Below are positions 39,606-46,641 of a stretch of 58,161 nucleotides of DNA, piece by piece. Source of the stretch: Nocardioides sp. AX2bis (GTDB lineage Bacteria > Actinomycetota > Actinomycetes > Propionibacteriales > Nocardioidaceae); contig NZ_LR733215.1 of assembly GCF_902506435.1 (NCBI RefSeq), positions 3,902,218 to 3,960,378 of the forward strand. The letters are read 5' to 3'. Both the position numbers and the translations under genes were made by a program. Every line of letters starts with the position of its first letter. Position 1 is the first letter of the stretch. The notes under the pieces were generated by a model that made no database searches, had not been told where the DNA came from, and saw only the letters and a list, made by a program, of their open reading frames with translations.

Positions 39606-40678
39606 GTCGTGTCCGGGGGTGCGTCCCCCCGGCGTACGGCGCCCGGGGCCAGCGGTTCCGGTCGGTGCTCGTCGACCCAGGCGTCGATGTGCGCCCACCA
39701 GTCGTAGAGCCAGACGATCCGCGCGTCCCGGTCGGCCGGGACCTCCTCCCGCGGCACCCGCCACCACCGCATGATCAGCTGCTTGTCCATCGGGACCTCG
39801 CGCCACAGGTCGGCCGCGGTGAGCAGGTGGTCGAGCCCGGTGTGGGCGACCAGCACCACGTCGGCCTCCGGGGCGGCGTCGAGCGCGGCCAGCAGGCCGC
39901 CCGGCCGGGGTGCGAGGACGTTCACGAGGCCCTCGGCCCGCTGGGCCATCGGCTCCAGGCCGCGCTCGCGCAGCCGGTCGATCCCGCGCTGGCGGCGGCC
40001 GGGGGTGAAGTTCCCGCCCTCGGGGAAGATCACGAACGCGTCGTCGTCGTCGAGACCGGTGGCCAGCGCCGCCACCTGGTTCTCCAGCGTGTCGCCCGCG
40101 TCGCCGCCCGGGGACACGAACCGCGACGGCAGCCGACCGAGCAGCACCCCGGCGAGCGGGTCCCACGCGATGGTGTCCTTCAGGACGATCCGCGGCTCGC
40201 GGCGGTACCAGTGCAGCAGGGCGTGCACCAGCACCAGCGAGTCGCCGGGCCCGGCGTGGCGGCTGGCCACCAGCAGCGGGTGACCGGGGTGGGCGTCGGG
40301 GTCGGGGCCCTGGGTGACCACCTGCAGGTTCAGCACCCGCTCGGCCCGCCCGAACAGCACCCACGTCATGCCCTGGGCCAGGTCGTAGTGCACGCCCTCC
40401 CAGTACGGCGTGCGGAGCCGTCGCCCGAACCCGCTGGCCACCCACCAGCCGAGCAGCACCGCGAGGCAGACGGTCTCGATGCTGAGCCACACCACGAGCA
40501 GCCAGAACAGTCGCAGCGCCCGCCACCGCCCGGTCAGCACCGGGGAGACCAGCGCGCTCACGACGATCCCGACCGGCAGCAGGACCCAGACCAGCACGGT
40601 CAGCGCGACCACGGCGGGGGCCAGCACGAACCGGCGCACCACCCAGGTGCGTCGCGCGGTCGCGCTGGTCCAGCTCAC
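39596..40678 (-). CDS. PlsC-like 1-acylglycerol-3-phosphate acyltransferase family protein
   Basis: A 360-residue protein from GTG 40678, coupled to the patatin gene by a GTGA overlap. Two or three N-terminal membrane helices precede the acyltransferase domain with the HX4D motif as SRHAGPGDS and the FPEG motif as FVIFPEGGNFTPGRR. It would transfer an acyl chain to a glycerophospholipid or related acceptor at the membrane. The pairing with a patatin lipase suggests a deacylation/reacylation pair for lipid remodelling (inference). Confidence 0.88.
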   Translation of the reverse strand: MSWTSATARRTWVVRRFVLAPAVVALTVLVWVLLPVGIVVSALVSPVLTGRWRALRLFWLLVVWLSIETVCLAVLLGWWVASGFGRRLRTPYWEGVHYDLAQGMTWVLFGRAERVLNLQVVTQGPDPDAHPGHPLLVASRHAGPGDSLVLVHALLHWYRREPRIVLKDTIAWDPLAGVLLGRLPSRFVSPGGDAGDTLENQVAALATGLDDDDAFVIFPEGGNFTPGRRQRGIDRLRERGLEPMAQRAEGLVNVLAPRPGGLLAALDAAPEADVVLVAHTGLDHLLTAADLWREVPMDKQLIMRWWRVPREEVPADRDARIVWLYDWWAHIDAWVDEHRPEPLAPGAVRRGDAPPDTTTA

Positions 40679-41529
40679 GACGTGCCCGTGGCGGCCACGT
40701 CGTGCTCGGCGAGGTAGTCCCGGGTGGCGTCGTAGGTCGCCTCGATCCGCCGCGCCACCCCGGAGGTGTCGCGGAAGGCGGTCAGGGAGTCGTCGCGCGC
40801 CGAGGTGCCGCGGGCCGGCAGCACGTGGCACTCGACCTCGGGACGGACACCGGCGACCAGCTCGAGCTCCCGGGCGAAGCGGTGGCGGCGGGCGATCTCG
40901 AAGGCGACCCGCGCGACCTGCCAGGGGCGCTGCGGGACCGCGAGCGGCCGGTCCACGCGTCCCACCTGGAGCACGAACACCCGGGTCGCCCCGAGATCGA
41001 CGGCACGCCCGAGCGGGATCGAGTTCACGATGCCGCCGTCGAGGTAGTGCTGCCCGTCCACCTCCGCCGGCGGCAGCAGGCCCGGGACGGCGGCGCTGGC
41101 CATCACCGCCGGGGCGACCGGTCCCCGGGTGAACCAGTGCTCGGCAGCCCGCTCGATGCTGGCCGCGCACACCTCAAGCCGCACCGGGAGGTCCTCGAAG
41201 CGGGCGCCGCCGAGCTCGGCCTCCACCCGCCGCCGCAGGGGGGCGGCGGAGTAGAGGTGGGTGCCCGTGGTCAGCGCCCGGCGCAGGGTGCGCAGCCGAC
41301 GGTCGCCGTACAGCTCCTCGCCGGACTCGGCGACCGAGCGCCACAACGAGGTGAGGCGGTCGACCACGGCCGGGGTCGGGTCGCTGGCGACCAGCGCGCC
41401 GTTCAGGGCACCCACGCTGGTGCCGAGCACCAGGTCGGGGGTGACGCCCCGCTCGAGCAGGGCCCGCAGCATGCCGACCTCGACCGCGCCCAGGACCCCG
41501 CCGCCGCCGAGGACGAAGGCGGTCGTCAC
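40675..41529 (-). CDS. Patatin-like phospholipase
   Basis: A 284-residue protein, GTG start. The Ser/Asp dyad is clear: oxyanion loop GGGGVLGA (residues 8-15), nucleophile elbow GTSVGA, and DGG in YLDGGIVNS. Similar to the RssA/YchK group. It would release fatty acid from phospholipid. It overlaps the PlsC-like gene and lies 4 nt after DUF3817. Confidence 0.93.
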   Translation of the reverse strand: MTTAFVLGGGGVLGAVEVGMLRALLERGVTPDLVLGTSVGALNGALVASDPTPAVVDRLTSLWRSVAESGEELYGDRRLRTLRRALTTGTHLYSAAPLRRRVEAELGGARFEDLPVRLEVCAASIERAAEHWFTRGPVAPAVMASAAVPGLLPPAEVDGQHYLDGGIVNSIPLGRAVDLGATRVFVLQVGRVDRPLAVPQRPWQVARVAFEIARRHRFARELELVAGVRPEVECHVLPARGTSARDDSLTAFRDTSGVARRIEATYDATRDYLAEHDVAATGTS

Positions 41530-41533
41530 GTGC

Positions 41534-41938
41534 TCAACGCACGGCGGCGGCCGGCGCTGCCAGCTCGGCGCCGTGCTCGGCCTGCACCCGCCGCGTGGCG
41601 CGCCGCTCGGCCCAGAACGACAGCAGCGGGACGGTGCCGCAGAGCAGGGTGACCACGGTGAAGCCGAGGTCCCAGCCGGCCTTGCGGCTGAGCCAGAAGG
41701 CGGTGACCAGGAAGATCATGTAGAGCCAGCCGTGGGCCACGCCGAGGTACTCGGTGATCGCGACGCCGACCTCGTGGGCCGTCGAGCCGGCCGGGAAGAC
41801 CTCGGGCGTGGACGGGATGACGTACCACATGCCGGTGCCGTCGAAGTTGGCCAGCGGCGTCCCGACCAGGATCAGCACCACGAGCAGGACGCCGACGATC
41901 GTGGCCATCACCCGGTACCTCGTCAGCGCGCCCCTCAC
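41534..41938 (-). CDS. DUF3817 membrane protein
   Basis: A 134-residue protein with three hydrophobic helices (about 10-28, 66-84 and 92-110). The segment AHGWLYMIFLVTAFWLSRKAGW is the DUF3817 signature. Function unknown. It overlaps SURF1 by 4 nt (GTGA). Confidence 0.85.
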   Translation of the reverse strand: MRGALTRYRVMATIVGVLLVVLILVGTPLANFDGTGMWYVIPSTPEVFPAGSTAHEVGVAITEYLGVAHGWLYMIFLVTAFWLSRKAGWDLGFTVVTLLCGTVPLLSFWAERRATRRVQAEHGAELAAPAAAVR

Positions 41939-42762
41939 GGCTCCGAACCTACCGGGTCGGGCTGTGCGGACGGCTCCGGGTCGGCGTCGTCGTCGGCCTC
42001 CGCGCGACGTGAGTCACGCACGAACTGCCACCAGATGAAGCCGGCGAACCCGCCGAAGACGACCCACTCGATGCCGTAGAGCAGGTTGCGGAGCGCGGTG
42101 GTCTGCCCGACCGGCGGCAGCTGTTCGACGGTGGCCGGCTCGAGGCCGTCGGTGCCGTCGTTGACCGCGGTCCGACCGTGCGGCCAGTCACCGGGGGCGA
42201 TGGCGTCGGCCGCGGGCGGCGGGACCACGGCGTACGCGCCGTAGAGGTCGACGTCGACGCGCTGCTGGAGGTCGGCGGTGCGCAGCTGCGGCACCACGTC
42301 GTCGGTCGGGTCGGCGTCGGTGATGACACGTCCCTCGGGGGGCTGGAGGTAGGCGACCATCTCGGCCTGCCCCGTGGGGGCGGGCGGCACGTCGGTCTCG
42401 TCGGCGGTCCAGCCGCGCACCACCGGGAGCGCCGAGCCGGTCGCGTCCTCCTGCAGGGGCGTGACGACCCAGAAGCCGTCGCTGCCGTCCTCCTCGCGCC
42501 CGGAGACCAGCACGGTGGCCCCGGTGAGCCACCGGCCTTCGAGCACGACCGGCTGACCGACGAGGTCGCCCAGGAAGGGGTCGTCGGGGCCGAGCGCGTC
42601 GGTGATCGCGACCGGCTCGATCCGGCTCAGGTCGCGGGCCTCCGCGTCGCGCCGCGCGTCCCAGGCCGCGAACTGCCAGGCGGCGAGCAGCAGCGCCACC
42701 GTGACCAGGACCAGCGCGAGCAGGTGCGCCCCCAGCATCCGGGGGGTCAGGAACGTGCGCAC
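41935..42762 (-). CDS. SURF1-family cytochrome oxidase assembly protein
   Basis: A 275-residue protein, GTG start. Two terminal membrane helices (about 10-32 and 226-246) flank an extracytoplasmic domain with the family's GRW (VVLEGRWLTG), the VVTPLQ block and the VRGW motif. SURF1 helps insert heme into cytochrome c oxidase (aa3-type). It is the first gene of a tightly coupled leftward run of four (SURF1, DUF3817, patatin, PlsC-like). Confidence 0.9.
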   Translation of the reverse strand: MRTFLTPRMLGAHLLALVLVTVALLLAAWQFAAWDARRDAEARDLSRIEPVAITDALGPDDPFLGDLVGQPVVLEGRWLTGATVLVSGREEDGSDGFWVVTPLQEDATGSALPVVRGWTADETDVPPAPTGQAEMVAYLQPPEGRVITDADPTDDVVPQLRTADLQQRVDVDLYGAYAVVPPPAADAIAPGDWPHGRTAVNDGTDGLEPATVEQLPPVGQTTALRNLLYGIEWVVFGGFAGFIWWQFVRDSRRAEADDDADPEPSAQPDPVGSEP

Positions 42763-42795
42763 CTCCCCAGGGTACGGACCCCGCTCGGACCCGGC

Positions 42796-44238
42796 TCAGT
42801 CGTAGTGCCGCAGCCGCGGCCAGACCTCCGCCCAGCCTCCGCGCGGCAGGTCGCACACCGACACCGGCCGGCCCTGCTCCTGGCTGTCGACGCCCAGCCC
42901 GTGGTCGAGGCGGCCTCCGACCCGGCAGTCGGCGAAGACCCGCCGCAGCGGACCGACGCGGGTGCCGACCACGACCGCGACCGTCGCCGCCTCCGGCGGG
43001 CGGGCCTGCAGGTAGAGCTCGTTCTGCGCGCTGTAGACCTCGTCGATGCCGTACGCCGCGCCGTAGCGGTCGATCGCACCGGCCTCGCCGTAGTTGTCGG
43101 TCACCACGACCGCGCGCCCCCGGTCCTCGACCGGCAGCGCGTCGCGCACGCGGGCGACGTCGGCGACGTACTCCTCCCAGCCGACCTGGTCCTGGGCGAT
43201 CTGGTTGAACAGGGGGACCGGGGTCGAGCCGAGGTGCTCGACCGGGACGAGCGGGAGCGCGATCACCCCCGAGGTGACGGCGTTGACCGCGACGCCGGCC
43301 GCGACCCACCGGGCCCGGCTGCGCGGGCCCGCGCGCCACCACCGGACGACCACGACGCAGCCGGCCGCCAGCACGGCCGTGAGCAGGCCCAGCGAGTAGT
43401 AGAACTGCGAGCCGCCCGTCACGACCAGGACCAGGAGCACCGGCAGCGCGGCGGCCAGGAACCGGACGTCGCCCCAGCCGTCGCGGCCCCGCCAGAGGGC
43501 GACCAGGCCCGCGACCCAGACAGGCACGAGCGGCAGGCCGAGCATCACCAGCAGGATCGGCAGCGCCAGCAGGCGTACCTCGGTGGCGTTGTGCCGGGCC
43601 AGGGCCCGGCCCATGTCGAGCTGGGGCCACCCGTTCGTGGCCTGGTAGGCCAGGTTGGGCGCGGCCAGCGCCAGGGCCAGCAGGCCGGCCCCCCACACCC
43701 AGGGCGAGCGGAACAGCCTGCGGGGGCCGAGGACCGCGATGCCGGCGGCCAGGGAGAGCACCAGCAGCGAGACCAGCCACTTGTTGTAGGTGCTCAGTCC
43801 CACCACCAGACCGACGGCCAGCCACCACCGGGGCTCGTCGCGGCGCACCGCGCGCAGGACCAGGAGCACGACGAGCGGCCACACCACGAGGTCGACGGTC
43901 GCGGTCAGCAGCACCCGGGCGAACTCCAGCGGCAGCAGCGAGGTGGCGTACGCCCAGGCGCACAGCGTCTGCGCGGTGCGGTCCCCGCCGAGCTCGCGGG
44001 TGATCAGGGCGACCACGGCGACCGAGACCGCCATCAGCAGGGTCGCCGGCACGTGCAGCGCCCAGGTCTCGTCGGCGAGCAGCGTCGTGGCGCGCGCGAT
44101 CAGCGGGGTCAGCGGCGGCTGGTCGACGTAGCCCCACTGCGGCGGCAGCATCCGGAAGTACAGCTCGTCGCGGTGGTACCCGTACGCCGGGCTGGCCAAG
44201 GTGAGCGCGAGCGCCACCGCGGCCATCGCGCCCAGCAC
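42796..44238 (-). CDS. GT39/ArnT-type membrane glycosyltransferase
   Basis: A 480-residue protein with about ten membrane helices and a C-terminal extracytoplasmic domain. HRDELYF near residue 22 is the catalytic Asp-Glu motif of the PMT/ArnT (GT-C) superfamily, and GYVDQPPLTPLIA is the conserved second loop motif. It would transfer a sugar from a polyprenyl-phosphate donor to a protein or lipid outside the membrane. The start is uncertain: GTG 44238 leaves little of the first helix, and the upstream in-frame codons run through slippage-prone G-tract repeats (44247-44290). Confidence 0.82.
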   Translation of the reverse strand: MLGAMAAVALALTLASPAYGYHRDELYFRMLPPQWGYVDQPPLTPLIARATTLLADETWALHVPATLLMAVSVAVVALITRELGGDRTAQTLCAWAYATSLLPLEFARVLLTATVDLVVWPLVVLLVLRAVRRDEPRWWLAVGLVVGLSTYNKWLVSLLVLSLAAGIAVLGPRRLFRSPWVWGAGLLALALAAPNLAYQATNGWPQLDMGRALARHNATEVRLLALPILLVMLGLPLVPVWVAGLVALWRGRDGWGDVRFLAAALPVLLVLVVTGGSQFYYSLGLLTAVLAAGCVVVVRWWRAGPRSRARWVAAGVAVNAVTSGVIALPLVPVEHLGSTPVPLFNQIAQDQVGWEEYVADVARVRDALPVEDRGRAVVVTDNYGEAGAIDRYGAAYGIDEVYSAQNELYLQARPPEAATVAVVVGTRVGPLRRVFADCRVGGRLDHGLGVDSQEQGRPVSVCDLPRGGWAEVWPRLRHYD

Positions 44239-44246
44239 CGGGCCGC

Positions 44247-44290
44247 GGGCGAACGGGGGGAGGGCGAACGGGGGGGGGCGAACGGGGGGA
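44247..44290 (-). repeat. G-tract tandem repeat (15, 14, 15 nt)
   Basis: Three copies of gggcgaacgggggga; the middle copy lacks the final a, fusing two G-runs into nine G. It lies immediately upstream of the GT39 start, where copy or tract changes could alter the frame or the spacing to the promoter. Confidence 0.8.
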
Positions 44291-44314
44291 GGGCCTGCAC
44301 CCGCGGAGCCTAGA

Positions 44315-44378
44315 CGCCGAGATGACGCTCGCGGACAGCCGAGATGACGCTCGCGGCGGCTCGAGGTGACGGTTCCGG
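44315..44378 (-). repeat. Dispersed 60-nt repeat, copy C
   Basis: Reverse-orientation copy, ending 5 nt beyond the bestrophin stop. With copy D it forms an inverted pair around the bestrophin gene. Confidence 0.85.
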
Positions 44379-44383
44379 CGCCC

Positions 44384-45289
44384 TCACCAGAGCACCTCGT
44401 GCCGCGGACCCACCCGGTCCGGACCCTCCTCGCCGATGGTCTCGAGCAGGTCGATCTCGATCGTGCGGGTGATCGCGGTCATCGGCACGTCGTGGATCTT
44501 GTCCCGGAACGGGTCGGCGAGGTCCCGTCCGACCTGCACCGCCAGCAGGAACATCATCCCGACCAGTCCGGACCCCACCGGGGTCAGCCAGCCCAGGTCC
44601 TGCACCATCGCGAACGGCAGGATCACGCAGAACGTGCGCGCGAAGAACGACGGCAGGAACCGGTACTGCACCGGCAGCGGGGTGTTCTTGATGCGCTCCA
44701 GCCCGCCCTGGGCGTCGGCGAGCGTCGCGAGGGTCGTCTCGGCCTGCACGCGGGTGTAGCTGTCGACCATCCCGCGCCGCCGGGCCTCGCTGAGCAGTCC
44801 GCCGATCTCGTTCAGCACCGCGTTGGGCTTGTTGGTCGCCAGCGCCACCCGGGCCGCCACCTCGTCGGTCGTGTAGCGCGCCAGCTCGGCGGGTGCGTCC
44901 TGGCCGCGCAGCGAGGTGCGCAGGACGTGGACGTACGCCGCCTGGGCCCGGACGACCTCCTCCACCAGTCCCGGACGGGCGTCCACGACGGAGGTGTCGA
45001 GCAGCGTGACGGCCTCGCGGGCCAGGTTGCGCGAGTGGTTGGTGATGGTGCCCCACAGGGTCCGGGCCTCCCACCAGCGGGCGTAGGCGGCGTTGACCAT
45101 GAACCCCAGGAACAGCGCGACGGCCGTGCCGTAGAGCGTGTACTGGATGTCGACGTCGCCGAAGCCCAGCCAGCCCCGGAGGTAGGCCAGGGTCACCGCC
45201 ACGTCCCACACGAGCAGCAGCGCGAGGGGCGGCAGCAGGCCGCGCCAGGCGGACAGGGGCGCGGGCACGGCGGAGACGATCACGCCCAC
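44384..45289 (-). CDS. Bestrophin-family (UPF0187) anion channel
   Basis: The start is taken at GTG 45289 (301 residues); GTG 45283 is equally possible, and neither has a clear ribosome binding site. Upstream in-frame codons are low-complexity and enter repeat D. Family blocks are YTLYGTAVALFLGFMVN, AYARWWEARTLWG, NKPNAVLNEIGGLL and the C-terminal QVGRDLADPFRDKIHDVPM. Four membrane helices are predicted, and pentamers form ligand- or calcium-gated anion channels. The gene is isolated and bracketed by inverted copies C and D of the 60-nt repeat, with tRNA-Ala beyond. Confidence 0.88.
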   Translation of the reverse strand: MGVIVSAVPAPLSAWRGLLPPLALLLVWDVAVTLAYLRGWLGFGDVDIQYTLYGTAVALFLGFMVNAAYARWWEARTLWGTITNHSRNLAREAVTLLDTSVVDARPGLVEEVVRAQAAYVHVLRTSLRGQDAPAELARYTTDEVAARVALATNKPNAVLNEIGGLLSEARRRGMVDSYTRVQAETTLATLADAQGGLERIKNTPLPVQYRFLPSFFARTFCVILPFAMVQDLGWLTPVGSGLVGMMFLLAVQVGRDLADPFRDKIHDVPMTAITRTIEIDLLETIGEEGPDRVGPRHEVLW

Positions 45290-45404
45290 GAGTCTCGTCG
45301 ACCAGACAGGTGCAGCACGACCGGAGCGGACGTGCGTCGCGTCACGCCCGCCGCGGCGCCCGTACGGCGCGGGCCCGGCGCGGGCCCGACGCGGGCCCGG
45401 CGCG

Positions 45405-45468
45405 CCGGAATCGTCATCTCGAGGCGCCGCAAGCGTCATCTCGGCTGTCCGCGAGCGTCATCTCGGCG
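45405..45468 (+). repeat. Dispersed 60-nt repeat, copy D (abuts tRNA-Ala)
   Basis: Full-length forward copy ending one base before the tRNA-Ala 3' end (45470). It is preceded by a GC block of ggcgcgggccc-type repeats (45366-45404). Confidence 0.85.
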
Positions 45469-45469
45469 G

Positions 45470-45542
45470 TGGAGCCTAGGGGACTCGAACCCCTAACCCC
45501 CTGCTTGCAAAGCAGGTGCGCTACCAATTGCGCCAAGGCCCC
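45470..45542 (-). tRNA. tRNA-Ala (anticodon TGC)
   Basis: 73 nt. Acceptor GGGGCCT/AGGCTCC, anticodon stem CCTGC/GCAGG with loop TTTGCAA, T-arm AGGGGTTCGAGTCCCCT. The CCA is not encoded. Confidence 0.96.
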
Positions 45543-45593
45543 GGGTCGGCCGCGGGAGCGGCCGGTGGTGCGGGTCGTACGGGTGGTGCCGGC

Positions 45594-45719
45594 TCAGGTC
45601 CGCTCGACCGGGTCGGTGGCCTCGGCCCAGAGCGCCTGCTCGGCCTGGCCCTCGTCGTACTTGCGCTTCGCGACGACGGCGCCGGCGGCAGCCAGCACGA
45701 CGAGGACGACCTTCTTCAT
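45594..45719 (-). CDS. DLW-39 family micro-protein
   Basis: 41 residues from ATG 45719 with GGAGAG upstream. A Lys start (MKK), a hydrophobic helix (VVLVVLAAAGAVVA), KRKYDEG and the closing ALWAEATD motif match the DLW-39 family, which sits between tRNA-Ile and tRNA-Ala near gyrA in many actinobacteria. Probably a single-pass inner-membrane peptide with the charged tail in the cytoplasm. Function unknown. Confidence 0.88.
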   Translation of the reverse strand: MKKVVLVVLAAAGAVVAKRKYDEGQAEQALWAEATDPVERT

Positions 45720-45769
45720 GGTCTCTCCAACGGTGGTGGTCTGGTGCCGGGCTGCGGGAGTGGTGCTGG

Positions 45770-45843
45770 TGGGCCTAACAGGACTTGAACCTGTGACCTC
45801 TTCCTTATCAGGGAAGCGCTCTAACCGTCTGAGCTATAGGCCC
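45770..45843 (-). tRNA. tRNA-Ile (anticodon GAT)
   Basis: 74 nt. Acceptor GGGCCTA/TAGGCCC, anticodon stem CTTCC/GGAAG with loop CTGATAA, T-arm ACAGGTTCAAGTCCTGT. The CCA is not encoded. The tRNA-Ile/tRNA-Ala pair downstream of gyrA is a standard actinobacterial feature. Confidence 0.96.
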
Positions 45844-45902
45844 GCTCCGGCCGCGGCCGACATGGCCGACCTGCGGCCGAGGGGTGACACTACCCCACCC
45901 CC

Positions 45903-45928
45903 GCGGAGCCCGACAAAACGGGCTCCGC
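45903..45928 (-). terminator. Terminator of the gyrB-gyrA-DUF3566 unit
   Basis: Perfect 9-bp stem gcggagccc/gggctccgc with an 8-nt A-rich loop, 39 nt after the DUF3566 stop and before tRNA-Ile. Confidence 0.75.
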
Positions 45929-45966
45929 CGACCCGACGTCGCAGGTCGGAAGGGGTGCGGCAGCGA

Positions 45967-46641
45967 TCAGTTCTGGTCCTCCGACAGGGTGACCTCGACG
46001 CCGCCGAGCAGCGCCGCGGACATGTTGTAGAGGAACGCCGTGAGCGTGGCGATCGCCGTGATCAGCACGACGTCGACCGCCGCGACGACCACGGTGAAGC
46101 CGAGCACGCGGGAGGTGCCGATGTAGTTCTCCACGTCGAGGTCGGCGGTGTCGGGACCGCCGACGCTCTCCTGGATCGTGGTGTTGATCGAGTCCCAGAC
46201 GCCGGCGGCGTCGAGCACCGACCAGATCATCGCCACCGCCACCACGGTCACCACGCCGAAGGCGATGGCGAGCAGGAACGAGGTCTTCATGACCGTCCAG
46301 GGGTCGATCCGGGTCAGCCGCAGGCGCGCCCGCCGGGGCGTACGGTTCCCGCCGCCGGCCTTGACCTGGCTGCTCGTCGAGGCCGTGTGCTCGGACTTCG
46401 CCGCCGCGTTGGCGCGGTGCTCCTCGGTGGCCGAGGCGAGCTTGGCCTGGATCCGCTCGATCAGCGGGGGTCGCGAGGCCGTGTCGTCGCTCGACGCACC
46501 GGCCCCCCCGGCGGCGCGCGGCGTGCCCGTAGTGGTCCCCTTGGCCGGCGTCGCCGCCGGGGTGATGGGGACCTTCCGGGTGGCGTCGTCGCCGGCCCCG
46601 TCGGTGCGTGTGCCGCCGCTGCGGCCCGATCCGTCACTCAT
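45967..46641 (-). CDS. DUF3566 transmembrane protein
   Basis: A 224-residue protein. A long polar Thr/Ala/Gly-rich N-terminus (about 100 residues) is followed by the DUF3566 domain: RARLRLTRIDPWTVMKTSFLLAIAFG, then GFTVVVAAVDVVLITAIATLTAFLYNMSAALLGGVEVTL, with two membrane helices. It is the conserved neighbour of gyrA in actinobacteria (Rv0007-like); function unknown. Its ATG overlaps the gyrA stop by 8 nt, so it is translated with the gyrase. Confidence 0.92.
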   Translation of the reverse strand: MSDGSGRSGGTRTDGAGDDATRKVPITPAATPAKGTTTGTPRAAGGAGASSDDTASRPPLIERIQAKLASATEEHRANAAAKSEHTASTSSQVKAGGGNRTPRRARLRLTRIDPWTVMKTSFLLAIAFGVVTVVAVAMIWSVLDAAGVWDSINTTIQESVGGPDTADLDVENYIGTSRVLGFTVVVAAVDVVLITAIATLTAFLYNMSAALLGGVEVTLSEDQN

